Assembly (NCBI GenBank): GCA_019636675.1
Contig: JAHBXC010000007.1
Coordinates: forward strand, 1-64,000
DNA from: Phycisphaeraceae bacterium
GTDB lineage: Bacteria > Planctomycetota > Phycisphaerae > Phycisphaerales > UBA1924
Reading direction: 5' to 3'
Length of the DNA stretch: 64,000 nt
Part shown: in pieces, positions 45,077-53,376 of the stretch
Position numbering within the stretch: the stretch's first letter is position 1
Layout: each line of letters begins with the position of its first letter
The notes under the pieces: model-generated
The model's database searches: none
Seen by the model: the letters and a program-made list of their open reading frames with translations, nothing else
Told to the model about the DNA's origin: nothing
Made by a program: the position numbers and the translations under genes

Positions 45077-45101
45077 CTATCAGGGTTTGTCGCAGTGTCA
45101 A
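45074..45101 (-). promoter_or_regulatory. promoter of the nos operon
   Basis: On the minus strand, TTGACA (45101-45096) is separated by 16 nt from TAGAGT (45079-45074). The leader would be about 60 nt. The region is strikingly AT-rich for this genome. Confidence 0.55.
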
Positions 45102-45187
45102 GGCGCACGAGCGGGAGATCGGGGCGCCGCCCGGCCTTGGTGATTTTGGATTTTGTACGGGCCGCGGCGTCGGGCCCTGAACGCACA

Positions 45188-45218
45188 ACGCCGGGGTCGC
45201 AGATCGCGACCCCGGCGT
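45188..45218. terminator. strong hairpin after the beta-helix surface protein gene
   Basis: ACGCCGGGGTCGC and GCGACCCCGGCGT form a perfect 13-bp stem around a 5-nt loop, 36 bp after the stop codon at 45254. It lies between that gene and the nos promoter. The T tract is short. Confidence 0.6.
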
Positions 45219-45253
45219 CACTTTGGTGTACGAGTTTCGACGCTCCGATGCGC

Positions 45254-47854
45254 TCAGGACGGGCAGTCGGTCCCGAACGCGCCGAGGACGGCGTTCAGGT
45301 CGGTGAAATTCACCACGCCGTCGTCGTTCGTGTCGGCCGGGAGGTCGTCGCCAGTCTGCCCGAACGCGGTGAGCACCGCGTTGAGGTCGGCGAAGTTCAC
45401 CTGGCCGTCGCCGGTCACATCCGGCGCGCACGACGCGCGCGGGACGAAGGCGCACGCGAAGTCGTACTGCACGATCGAACCGCTCGGCCCGCTGTACCCG
45501 TCGATCTCGACGGTCCCGAGCGAGGTCTCACTGCCCACGAGCCCGACGAACGCGCCGATCGCCACGGCGCCGAACTCGGTGGTCGTGACTTCGACGCGCC
45601 GGACAGGGATCGCGGACCTGAAGCCCAGACCGCCGGCCAGGATGGCGTTGGTGCTCGGCAGCGTCGTGATCGACTGCAGGAACGCGAGTTCGGGGCCCTC
45701 GTCGATGAAGAGGTCCATCGTGGCGATCGCTCCGCTCGCGAGCGAGCCGAAGTAGGTGTAGAACCCCGTCACCGGCGGGTCGAACTCGAACACCACGAGC
45801 CCGTTGCCGGCGGAATTGTCGAGATTCGCATCGGACACCGCCGGGGCGCCCGAAGCGTCGGTGATCGCGCACACGGGGTTCGTCCCCTGGAACGACGACA
45901 CTGTCAGCGTGCCGCCGTCGAGCGCGATCACGACGGGACCCGAAGGGTCGCCCACCAGGCAGCCGCCTGCGTCGGCGAAGCCGGGGAAGAACTCGTCGAA
46001 GGCGTACGCCTCGGACGGCGCGGCGGCCATCCACGCGGCGGCTTCCCTTCGATAGATCTGCGTGGTGAAGACGCCTTCGTACGCGCCCATGTCCACGGTC
46101 GCGACGCCCCCGGGCGCGCTCGGCGCGATGCGCGGGTTGCCGTCGAGATCGAAGGGGATCGGCTCGGTCGTGTCGGCGTTGCCGTTGAGATCGAGGAAGT
46201 CGGGCGGGACCAGCGCGTTGCTCCCGGCGTCGACGCCGGGGCTGGCGGTGGTGAGCCGGAAGTTCCCTGCCGATTGATCGATGAACTGCGGGTTACCGAA
46301 GCGATTGCTCGACCCGATGACCACGGAACCGCTGGAGAGCGGGGTGCTGGAGTAGTTGTTGTAGTCGATGGTGATCAGCGCGCCGGACTCCGACCGGAAC
46401 ACGATGCCGCTGCCGGAGGCGCCCAGCGCGAAGATGTTGTTGAACGCTTCAACATGAGCGCCGTTTCCGTTTGCGAGGACGCCGGTCCTCAGGCTGCCTG
46501 CGCCGGGACCAGCCGGGGATGAGTTCGAACCGGTTGACCCATTGCTCCCGCTCGATCCGTTGGTTCCGCCCGAGGGCGCGGTCCCCCCTGCGCCGCCGAA
46601 GCCGCCCGGGCCGCCGCTGCCGCCCTGGCCGCCGCTGCCGCCTGCGCCCGGCAGCATGTCGGCGACGGTGTTGTTCACGAACGAGACGATCTGGCTGTTG
46701 TTGAACGCGCCGAGCGCCGCGACCTGCCCGCCGGCGCCGCCGGTTCCGCCCAGGTTGCCTGCGCTTCCTCCGTTGCGCGCCGACCCGCCGTTGCCGGCTG
46801 TGCAGAAGAGGCCCGTGCAGTTCCCGCCTCTGCCGCCGTCGCCGCCCCGCCCGCCGTTGCCCTTCCTGCCGCCGGTTCCACCGGCGCCCGCTTCGATGTT
46901 GTAGATGAGATTCTGGAAGGCGTAGAGATCGTCGGTCGCGGACTCGATCCTGATCGCTTCCGCCCGGCCGCCGACGCCGCCGATGCCTCCCGGCCCGCCG
47001 AAGCCGGGAGCTCCGCCGGTCCCGCCGTTGCCACCGCTGGTGAGACCGTTCAGGCCATGGCCGCCACGCCCGCCGCCCCCGCCCGTGCCGCCGACGCCGC
47101 CGGTCCCGCCGACGCCGCCCCGGATGTTGCGGATGGTGTTGTAGCCGATGGTCGCGCGCGCGCCCTGGGACACGAGGATGCCGTACGCGGCGCGGCCCTC
47201 GCCGCCAGTCCCGCCACCGCCGCCAGGTGAACCGCTCCCGCCCATGGAGCCGTGGGGTGAGAAGAGTTCTCCGTCTGCGCCCGGGCTGCCGGCCGTGCCG
47301 AACGAACCCGTCGAGCCCATCGAGCCCGGAGACCCAACGATGCTCTCGATCGTGCAGCCAAGGATGATCGGGCTGGCGTCGCCGCCGCGCACGCGGATCC
47401 CGCTCGGGCTGGAGACGACCTGGAAGAGCGGGCCGAGCTGGCGGATCGTGCTGTTCTGGATCACGGGCGACGCGTCGATGATCTCGATGCCGTTCTCGCG
47501 GAAACGCTCGATGAGCGCGCCGGTGATCTCGCCGTCGGACCCAGGCTCGAAACGCAGGCCGACCCAGGAGCTCCCTTGGGGCTGGAAGCGCACCGGCGTC
47601 CCCGGCGTGCCGTTGACCAGCAGCGTGCCCGTGGGCCCGACGACGAACGCGGCGTCCGTGCCCATGCGCACCGTGACGCCCGGCTCGATGATGAGCGTGT
47701 CCGTAACCGTGAAGGTCGCGGTGAGGGTGACCGTGCTGCCGGCGGTCCATGTGGTCTGCGCCGAGCAGACGCCGCCGCTCGCGAACGCGACAACCGCCGC
47801 CGCGCCAACGACTTTGAGGAAAGACCCGACACCGTGAGATGAGGTGCGTTGCAT
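45254..47854 (-). CDS. secreted beta-helix protein with Gly-rich core and dockerin-like repeats
   Basis: The 866-aa surface protein has a signal peptide ending in GGVCSA-QT. Then come beta-helix-like strands (VIQNSTIRQL, GCTIESIVGS) and a long Gly-rich region with [23 protein letters not shown] runs, similar in style to PGRS proteins. A lectin-like C-terminal portion follows. The last 50 residues hold two Ca-binding dockerin-like repeats, DVTGDGQVNFADLNAVLTAF and DTNDDGVVNFTDLNAVLGAF. Such tails are common on planctomycete extracellular proteins. Its function is unknown; adhesion or matrix roles are plausible. The ATG at 47854 gives the best signal peptide; 47872 is also possible. Confidence 0.8.
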   Translation of the reverse strand: MQRTSSHGVGSFLKVVGAAAVVAFASGGVCSAQTTWTAGSTVTLTATFTVTDTLIIEPGVTVRMGTDAAFVVGPTGTLLVNGTPGTPVRFQPQGSSWVGLRFEPGSDGEITGALIERFRENGIEIIDASPVIQNSTIRQLGPLFQVVSSPSGIRVRGGDASPIILGCTIESIVGSPGSMGSTGSFGTAGSPGADGELFSPHGSMGGSGSPGGGGGTGGEGRAAYGILVSQGARATIGYNTIRNIRGGVGGTGGVGGTGGGGGRGGHGLNGLTSGGNGGTGGAPGFGGPGGIGGVGGRAEAIRIESATDDLYAFQNLIYNIEAGAGGTGGRKGNGGRGGDGGRGGNCTGLFCTAGNGGSARNGGSAGNLGGTGGAGGQVAALGAFNNSQIVSFVNNTVADMLPGAGGSGGQGGSGGPGGFGGAGGTAPSGGTNGSSGSNGSTGSNSSPAGPGAGSLRTGVLANGNGAHVEAFNNIFALGASGSGIVFRSESGALITIDYNNYSSTPLSSGSVVIGSSNRFGNPQFIDQSAGNFRLTTASPGVDAGSNALVPPDFLDLNGNADTTEPIPFDLDGNPRIAPSAPGGVATVDMGAYEGVFTTQIYRREAAAWMAAAPSEAYAFDEFFPGFADAGGCLVGDPSGPVVIALDGGTLTVSSFQGTNPVCAITDASGAPAVSDANLDNSAGNGLVVFEFDPPVTGFYTYFGSLASGAIATMDLFIDEGPELAFLQSITTLPSTNAILAGGLGFRSAIPVRRVEVTTTEFGAVAIGAFVGLVGSETSLGTVEIDGYSGPSGSIVQYDFACAFVPRASCAPDVTGDGQVNFADLNAVLTAFGQTGDDLPADTNDDGVVNFTDLNAVLGAFGTDCPS

Positions 47855-47948
47855 CGCCCTGCTCCTTTCCATGGGGGTCCCGGAGTGGGACCCCACGGGA
47901 AGAGGGGCGACATCGGGGCGGGGCGCGCCCGGAAGAAGGAGAGAACGC

Positions 47949-48125
47949 TCACTCCGCCGCGGCGTGCTGCTGCATGAACTGGAGCCATGCCGCCTGAACA
48001 CCCGCGAGGTTGGCGTCGAGGCGTTGCTGGACCAGCGCAACCGTGGGGTCGCTCTGGGCCGCGGCCAGCGCGGCCCGCTCGTCCTGCGTGAACGCGCCGT
48101 CGGGCAGGCTGTCGTGTTCCGACAC
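47949..48125 (-). CDS. small 58-aa hypothetical protein
   Basis: Starting with GTG at 48125, the frame encodes MSEHDSLPDGAFTQDERAAL and then a helical stretch ending in QAAWLQFMQQHAAAE. Third-position GC is very high and the helix is amphipathic, so it looks like a real gene although short. It follows the AT-rich orphan gene by 22 bp on the same strand but has normal GC content. No function is recognised. Confidence 0.5.
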   Translation of the reverse strand: MSEHDSLPDGAFTQDERAALAAAQSDPTVALVQQRLDANLAGVQAAWLQFMQQHAAAE

Positions 48126-48147
48126 AAGAGCCTAACACGATTCTCCT

Positions 48148-48699
48148 CTATCTCACCCAGCTGCCCCACCCAATTAAATCATCAAGCACAACCCTAGAAT
48201 ACTCGTTGTCAATAAACATCTTCCTGCCACAACTTCGCTCCCGAACAGGAAAGGATCGGGCTACTACCCAGCTTCTAATCTGAGAATAAAACTTTCTCAG
48301 ACTCAACGGCGGACGCTCTTCCACATCGTTGATAAAGTAGGTCGGATAGTAGGACGCGAAGCCGACAGTCCGCTGCGCGGCCGTCGCCACACCTTGCGAA
48401 AGACTTATCTCAATAACCGGCCCCCACGACCGAGACGCGGCGGAGTACATTGGCCCGAAATGAATATTATTTACAAGATAAGTAACCGGATTTGTTATTG
48501 TATACAAATCAGACAGAACATTAAATGGCCCAATGGCTCTGCCGCGATAGGAAAGCACTTCGTCGGCGCTTGTCAGCACTGGGAACTGCGGGACAGTGTG
48601 GCCGTACGGCACAACGAGAAACCGTCCTCCCATCTGAAGGATGAACTCAATCATGCCGTACTGCTGAGTTTCCGTGAGAACGAACTCGATTTCAGGCAT
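48148..48699 (-). CDS. AT-rich orphan gene, possible immunity-type protein
   Basis: The 183-aa product (MPEIEFVLTETQQYGMIEFI onwards) is not recognised. It has no signal peptide or membrane helix and looks like a compact soluble alpha/beta protein. Its GC content is clearly far below that of all neighbours and its codon use is different, which suggests recent transfer. It starts inside a reading frame that looks like the end of an RHS-repeat protein. In RHS loci the gene right behind the toxin end encodes its immunity protein, so an orphan immunity role is possible but unproven. Confidence 0.55.
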   Translation of the reverse strand: MPEIEFVLTETQQYGMIEFILQMGGRFLVVPYGHTVPQFPVLTSADEVLSYRGRAIGPFNVLSDLYTITNPVTYLVNNIHFGPMYSAASRSWGPVIEISLSQGVATAAQRTVGFASYYPTYFINDVEERPPLSLRKFYSQIRSWVVARSFPVRERSCGRKMFIDNEYSRVVLDDLIGWGSWVR

Positions 48700-48842
48700 G
48701 CAGCTACTCGTCCTTCGCTCGCTTCCAGTTCGTCAACTTTCCGCTGATGATACGGTGTCCCCTTCGAGCCGTACGGGTTGTTGATACTCTCCGTCGTGAC
48801 CCATGTCCCGAGCGCCGGATCGTACCAGAGTCCGTTCGCGCG
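48651..48842 (-). pseudogene. possible remnant of an RHS-repeat protein C-terminus
   Basis: One minus-strand frame between stops reads RANGLWYDPALGTWVTTESI and then NNPYGSKGTPYHQ. This resembles the end of RHS/YD-repeat cores, typically NGLWYDPxxGRWxxxDPI. Only about 63 codons remain, with no start codon and no upstream core, so it would be a fragment. It overlaps the start of the orphan gene at 48148 and lies just past the tRNA terminator. A chance match cannot be ruled out. Confidence 0.4.
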
Positions 48843-48869
48843 TCATGCGCCGCGAGATACGGTGCGTCA

Positions 48870-48914
48870 CCCCAAAACGACACGCGGCCCCCAGGATCGC
48901 TCCTGCGGGCCGCC
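48870..48914 (-). terminator. intrinsic terminator of tRNA-Glu
   Basis: Two 13-nt arms (48884-48896 and 48901-48913; GCGGCCC..CAGGA type) pair with a single mismatch around a 4-nt loop. On the minus strand they are followed by GTGTCGTTTTGG. It lies 29 nt beyond the tRNA 3' end. Confidence 0.75.
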
Positions 48915-48942
48915 GTTATTGGCTCGCGTGTCTCGGCCGTAA

Positions 48943-49017
48943 TGACCCCACGGGGATTCGAACCCCGGTTTCCAGGATGAGAACCTGGCGTCCTAGACCA
49001 GGCTAGACGATGGGGCC
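48943..49017 (-). tRNA. tRNA-Glu (anticodon CTC)
   Basis: The 75-nt sequence folds into a cloverleaf. The acceptor is GGCCCCA / TGGGGTC with A73. The anticodon arm CCAGG-TTCTCAT-CCTGG presents CTC, and the T arm is CCGGGGTTCGAATCCCCG. The 3' CCA is not encoded. A transferred-looking region lies directly downstream, as often seen at tRNA genes. Confidence 0.95.
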
Positions 49018-49156
49018 GGGCTTGTCGGTCCGGCGGCTGGATGGCCGCCGCTCCCGGTCTCATTTCCGGGAGAGGCAACGGTACGACCGACCACGCCGGT
49101 GGTCAATCCCTCGGCCCCCGGGGGCGCCGGCGGGCGTCGTGCCGCGGGCGTCCCGC

Positions 49157-49459
49157 TCAGGCCTTCACGCCGGTCGACAGGCGACGGAGTTGGGCCAGCG
49201 CGTAGACCGCGGCCTCGGACTCGCTGCCGCCCACGACGGCGCCCGCCGGGGCGCCCTGCGCGTCGCGCCATTCGGCGCGATAGCAATCGAAGAGCTGCAC
49301 GAAGCGGATGGACAGTTCGAAGCCCGCCGCGGCGAACTCTCGCTGGACGCGCAGCAGCCCGGGATAGACGCGACCCTCGGCGGTGTGCTGGCACCCGGTG
49401 GTGTCCATCGCCGACCAGCCGGTCGCCGTCAGTTCGTCGATCGCGAAGTCGAGTCCCAT
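49157..49459 (-). CDS. small hypothetical protein
   Basis: The 100-aa product (MGLDFAIDELTATGWSAM onwards) is not recognised. It contains DTTGCQHTAEGRVYPGL and a beta-rich middle FELSIRFVQLFDCYRAEWRD, then an Ala-rich helix ending in LAQLRRLSTG. There is no signal peptide or membrane helix, so it is probably cytoplasmic. The ATG at 49459 is chosen since codons before it look non-coding. It stands alone between the tRNA gene and the AAA ATPase gene. Confidence 0.6.
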   Translation of the reverse strand: MGLDFAIDELTATGWSAMDTTGCQHTAEGRVYPGLLRVQREFAAAGFELSIRFVQLFDCYRAEWRDAQGAPAGAVVGGSESEAAVYALAQLRRLSTGVKA

Positions 49460-49752
49460 CGTCGGCCTCCTCCCTGCGCCGGGGCGCAGGCGAAGCGTGC
49501 ATCCATCCATCATCGACCGATTCGCGAGGTCCGAACCGGGCTTGACGCCACCGGAACAAGTGTATCGCCCCTGCGCCCGGCGCGTCCATCAGGGTTTCGC
49601 GCGGGTGGCGCTGGTCCGGAGAGAAGCGGCCAAGCCCCGCCGCATGTCTGGCTTTACCGACCCCGGAACCGACCCCTACCGTCAGGTTATCAGGCGTCCC
49701 GCGGCGTCTGCGTGCGTTCTCCGGCCCATCCCCCACCGAGCCAAAGGCAGCC

Positions 49753-51210
49753 ATGACGCCCCCTCCCGAGCATCCCGACGCGTCATCCCCGCCGATCAGC
49801 ACACTGGGGGAACTCCGGGCGTCGGGGTATCGCCCCCGCTCGGTGAAAGCGGAACTGCGCGAGAACACCATCGCGGCCCTGCGCGAGAAGCGATCAATCT
49901 TCCCGGGGATCGTGGGCTACGAGCGCACCGTCGTGCCGGCGGTGATCGACGCGATCCTCGCGCAGCACGACACGCTGCTGCTGGGGCTGCGAGGGCAGGC
50001 CAAGACGCGCATCCTGCGCGCGATGGTGAACCTGCTCGACGAGTGGGTCCCGATCATCGCCGCCGAGGGCTGCGAACTGCCCGACGACCCCGTCGCGCCG
50101 GTGACGCTGACCGGTCGCGACGCCGTCGCGGCGCTGGGCGATTCGACGCCGGTGCGCTGGCTGCACCGCTCGGAGCGGTACCTCGAGAAACTCGCGACGC
50201 CGGATGTGACGGTCGCGGACCTGATCGGCGACATCGACATCATCAAGCACGCGCAGGGCTACACGCTGGCGGATGAGCGTTCGATGCACTTCGGGCTGAT
50301 CCCGCGCGCGAACCGGGGGATCTTCGTGATCAACGAGTTGCCCGACCTGGCGCCGCGGATCCAGGTGGCGCTGTTCAATGTGCTGGAGGAGCGCGACATC
50401 CAGATCCGCGGGTACCCGGTGCGTCTGAATCTGGATGTGTGCCTGATGTTCTCGGCGAACCCGGAGGACTACACGAACCGCGGAAGGATCGTGACGCCGC
50501 TGAAGGACCGCATCGGGTCGGTGGTGCGCACGCACTACCCGAGCGATACGAAGGAGGCGATGCGGATCACGCGCGAGAACGCGTTCGTGGAGCGTGAGGG
50601 CGCGCGGGTGCGCGTGCCGGCGGTGATGCACGAGATCCTGGAAGAGACGGTGTCGCAGGCGAGGAAGTCGTCGCACATCAACCAGGCGTCGGGCGTGTCG
50701 GTGCGCGCGTCGATCGCGCTGCTGGAGTCGCTGATCTCGGCGGCGGAGCGCCGGGCGCTCTCGACCGGCGAGGGCGAGGTCGTGCCGCGGATCTGCGACA
50801 CGGGGTATCTGCCGGCGGCGTGCCGCGGCAAGATCGAACTGATGTTGTCGGAAGACGGCGCGTCGGGCGACGGGAAGTCGACGGAGGACCGTCTGATCGA
50901 GGCGCTGCTGGGCGAGGCGGTGAAGCGCGTGGTCTCGCGCCTGATGCCGCTGAGCGAGGTGGACACGATCACCGAGGGGTTCACGAAGGGCATGCGCCTG
51001 CAACTGGGCGACGACATCTCGGCGTCGGACGCGATCGCGTCGATGGAGCATGTCGAGGGCCTGCTCTCGGCGGCGAAGACGATCGCGAAGAAGGCCGGCA
51101 TGGACCCGTCCAACGAGCAGGACCTGGCGTGCGCGGGGGAACTCGCGCTGGAGTTCCTGTATGTGAACAACCGGCTGAGCAAACTGGGCGGGTCGATGTA
51201 CGCTCGCTGA
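49753..51210 (+). CDS. MoxR/magnesium-chelatase-like AAA ATPase
   Basis: The 485-aa product is close to the ChlI-like ATPases. Walker A is the unusual GLRGQAKTR, Walker B is GIFVINELPDL, and the family motif RIQVALFNVLEERDIQIRG follows, then FSANPEDYTNRGRIVTPLKDR. Similar proteins annotated as magnesium chelatase subunit I occur in organisms that make no chlorophyll and probably act as chaperone-like remodellers with a von Willebrand partner. No such partner gene lies nearby. GC3-rich codons indicate a native gene. Its 3' flank carries element B and an inverted repeat pair. Confidence 0.75.
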   Translation: MTPPPEHPDASSPPISTLGELRASGYRPRSVKAELRENTIAALREKRSIFPGIVGYERTVVPAVIDAILAQHDTLLLGLRGQAKTRILRAMVNLLDEWVPIIAAEGCELPDDPVAPVTLTGRDAVAALGDSTPVRWLHRSERYLEKLATPDVTVADLIGDIDIIKHAQGYTLADERSMHFGLIPRANRGIFVINELPDLAPRIQVALFNVLEERDIQIRGYPVRLNLDVCLMFSANPEDYTNRGRIVTPLKDRIGSVVRTHYPSDTKEAMRITRENAFVEREGARVRVPAVMHEILEETVSQARKSSHINQASGVSVRASIALLESLISAAERRALSTGEGEVVPRICDTGYLPAACRGKIELMLSEDGASGDGKSTEDRLIEALLGEAVKRVVSRLMPLSEVDTITEGFTKGMRLQLGDDISASDAIASMEHVEGLLSAAKTIAKKAGMDPSNEQDLACAGELALEFLYVNNRLSKLGGSMYAR

Positions 51211-51232
51211 GCGGAGAGAAGAGATTCACCGC

Positions 51233-51259
51233 AGAGGACGCGGAGGGCGCGGAGGGGGA
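51233..51259 (+). repeat. element B copy after the AAA ATPase gene
   Basis: GATTCACCGCAGAGGACGCG and GAGGGCGCGG start 22 nt after the stop codon. The same element lies at 6251, 53475, 53639 (reverse) and 57513 (reverse). Confidence 0.7.
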
Positions 51260-51282
51260 GAGAGTTGAAGAGAGGGTTTTCT

Positions 51283-51392
51283 GGGTGCCGCTGTCGGCTT
51301 GCCGACAGTGCTACCGCTTCTCCAATGCTCGATCTGAAAGCAGAGGTGGAGTAGAAGAGAGAGCACTGTCGGCAAGCCGACAGTGGCGCCCG
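51283..51392. repeat. inverted pair of CTGTCGGCTTGCCGACAG palindromes
   Basis: Two palindromes, at 51291-51308 and 51364-51385, are themselves inverted relative to each other, with about 55 bp between them. The flanks GGTGCCG/GGCGCC also match. The whole looks like a miniature hairpin element located between the AAA ATPase gene and the anti-sigma gene. Confidence 0.6.
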
Positions 51393-51405
51393 GATGGTGT
51401 TGCGT

Positions 51406-51825
51406 TCAGTTACCGAGGGGGCTGACGGTGCGTGTCCAGGCGACGCTGTCGGCGCGGGGGAGGATGAGGTCGTCGAGGCCGCGGGATTCGTTGAGTCGCC
51501 AGAGGTTGGCCATCGTCGACTCGGAGGGCTCGATCCAGGACGCGGCGACGACGACGGGCTGCGCGGGCTCCGACGGAGAGAGCGGCGCGTCGGCGCGTTG
51601 GTGATCCGACGGAGGAGACGCAGCGGGCGCGCTGAAACCGAGCCACGCGACGATCGCCAGCGACGCGGCCAGCGCGAAGCCCGCGCCGACTGTGCCGAGC
51701 ACGACGGCGCGCCGTCGCGATCGCTCGGCTCGCACGCGCGACAGGAATGCATCGCCCGCGAGCGGCGCGGCGCGTTCGTCCTCGGCCCACGCGTGGAGCA
51801 GGGTGTCGAGTCGTTCGTCAGGCAT
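51406..51825 (-). CDS. putative anti-sigma factor
   Basis: The 139-aa product has a short cytoplasmic part (MPDERLDTLLHAWAEDERAA), one membrane helix (AVVLGTVGAGFALAASLAIVAWLG) and a small periplasmic tail. The layout and the 8-bp overlap with the ECF sigma gene upstream fit an anti-sigma factor. No zinc-binding HxxxCxxC motif is present. It is the second gene in a run of the form secreted protein, sigma, anti-sigma, all on the minus strand. Confidence 0.6.
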   Translation of the reverse strand: MPDERLDTLLHAWAEDERAAPLAGDAFLSRVRAERSRRRAVVLGTVGAGFALAASLAIVAWLGFSAPAASPPSDHQRADAPLSPSEPAQPVVVAASWIEPSESTMANLWRLNESRGLDDLILPRADSVAWTRTVSPLGN

Positions 51826-52399
51826 GATCGGTGTGCTCCAGAGCGCGGGGCGGGGTTGTATCCGGGTCGAGGGCGGCGCGGAGCCGGGCGTGGGCCTCGC
51901 GTCGCCACCACGCGACGCTGTTGCGGCTGGCGCCCATGGCCTCGGCGGCGCGGTCGATGCTGAGGCCGCAGGCGTGGGTGAGGGCGACCGCTTCGCGCAT
52001 CTTGCGAGGGAGCGAGACGATCGCGCCGCGCAGCGCGGCCAGATCGTGGTCGGCGTCGGCCCCGACGAGCGTGAGCGACGCCGAGCGGTGTGACGCGTCG
52101 CGCCTCGCGCCGCGCGCACGCGTGCGCAGCATCGAGACCGCGCGCCGCCTGGTCAGCGTCAGCAGCCACGCCTGCGCGTCGCGGACGCTGTCGACCTCGC
52201 GAACGGGGGTATCGAAGAGGGAGACGAGGGCGGCCTGGGCGGCGTCCTCGGCGAGTTGTGCGTCGCGGAGGATGGAGCGCGCGTAGAGACGCAGCGACGG
52301 GCCGAGACGCGCGAGGAGTTCGCGTGCCGCGGCCTCGTCGCCCCGGCGGGTTCGCCGGAGGAGGGCGGTGAGGTTGGTGTCGCCGCCTTCGGTGCTCAT
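51818..52399 (-). CDS. ECF RNA polymerase sigma factor
   Basis: The 193-aa sigma factor has region 2 with LRLYARSILRDAQLAEDAAQAALVSLFD and QAWLLTLTRRRAVSMLR. Region 4 is LPRKMREAVALTHACGLSIDRAAEAMGASRNSVAWWRREA. It differs from the planctomycete-type factor at 19836. Overlaps of 8 bp with the anti-sigma gene and 4 bp with the secreted-protein gene show one tightly coupled unit, which usually means the sigma factor controls its own operon. Confidence 0.85.
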   Translation of the reverse strand: MSTEGGDTNLTALLRRTRRGDEAAARELLARLGPSLRLYARSILRDAQLAEDAAQAALVSLFDTPVREVDSVRDAQAWLLTLTRRRAVSMLRTRARGARRDASHRSASLTLVGADADHDLAALRGAIVSLPRKMREAVALTHACGLSIDRAAEAMGASRNSVAWWRREAHARLRAALDPDTTPPRALEHTDHA

Positions 52400-53376
52400 C
52401 GCGCGAGAGACTCTCGGAGCGAGGCGAGCAGCGTGTCGCCGCGCTCGAGCGAGCGCAGGAGATTGCTGAAGCTCGGGGCGAGCGTGCCGGTGAGGTCTCC
52501 GAACGCGCCGGCGTCCGCGGCCTCGCTCAGCGACGCGAGCGTCGCGCCATCGCGCCGCTCAAGCGCGAGGATGGCGCGCTCCATGTAGAGTTCGTAGAGC
52601 GAAATCTGCGAAATGATGTCGCCCCCCTGCGCCAGGTATTGCGCGAGACGGCCCGCGGCGCCTTCGTCGGGGAGAACGCGGAGCCACTCGGCGCCGGCCT
52701 CGCCCCGGAGGGTCGAGGCGGCCCATCCGGCGATGACCTCTTTCTCGCGCCGTATGCTGGCGAGAACGCCGAACGGGTCTTTCTCTGCAAAGCGGTCGAG
52801 CGCGTCGCGGAGCGTCACGATCTGGTTCGCGTCGAATGCCTTCTGCGAAACGCCCAGCTCGATCACCGGCTGCGCGAGCGCGAACATCGCGAGACTGACC
52901 AGCGAACTGATGAGCGTGTCGTCGCTGACGAGGTGCTCGGAGGAGCGGAGCACCGCTTCGAGCGCCTGGGAGGCGTGCGCGGCGTCTCCCTCGGCCAGAT
53001 CCATACGCGCCCGGAGCAGGAGGATCACCGCGCTCGTGCGCATCGGTCCGAGGTGGGGCAGCAGCGCGTCAAGGCCCTTGTCGTACTCGATCGCGAAGTC
53101 GCAGTCAGGCTTGGCCGCGGCTTCGACCAGCCGGCTGATGAGCGAGTCGTCACGCAGGATGTTCAGCACCGCTTCATCGCGGATTGCGAAGTCGGCGTCT
53201 CCGATCCGATTGCGGTCAACGCCCGAGATGACTTCCACATGCGCAGGGGTCACCAGCGCGAACGCGCGCCAATAGCGCAGCGCCGCGTTGTCCTTGGAAT
53301 CGACCGCGAGGGCCGCCGACGCGAGGGTGACGCTCAGGGCCAGTCCGGCGAGGGTGCGTGTGAGGAGGGTCCGCAT
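52396..53376 (-). CDS. secreted protein of the sigma/anti-sigma operon
   Basis: The 326-aa product has a Sec signal peptide (MRTLLTRTLAGLALSVTLASAALA). The rest is helical and resembles a repeat or solenoid protein; no family is recognised. Its sequence has long alpha-helical segments such as TSAVILLLRARMDLAEGDAAHASQA. It is first in the operon and overlaps the sigma gene by 4 bp, so it may be the target or the sensor of the sigma system. Confidence 0.6.
   Translation of the reverse strand: MRTLLTRTLAGLALSVTLASAALAVDSKDNAALRYWRAFALVTPAHVEVISGVDRNRIGDADFAIRDEAVLNILRDDSLISRLVEAAAKPDCDFAIEYDKGLDALLPHLGPMRTSAVILLLRARMDLAEGDAAHASQALEAVLRSSEHLVSDDTLISSLVSLAMFALAQPVIELGVSQKAFDANQIVTLRDALDRFAEKDPFGVLASIRREKEVIAGWAASTLRGEAGAEWLRVLPDEGAAGRLAQYLAQGGDIISQISLYELYMERAILALERRDGATLASLSEAADAGAFGDLTGTLAPSFSNLLRSLERGDTLLASLRESLAR

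Noticed and set aside
45081..45101. FNR-type box TTG-N-CAA at the nos promoter
   Set aside because: The spacing is one base too long (TTG-N9-CAA), so it does not fit an FNR/DNR site.
48704..49078. 124-aa minus-strand frame across tRNA-Glu
   Set aside because: It includes the whole tRNA and its terminator and so is not a real gene.
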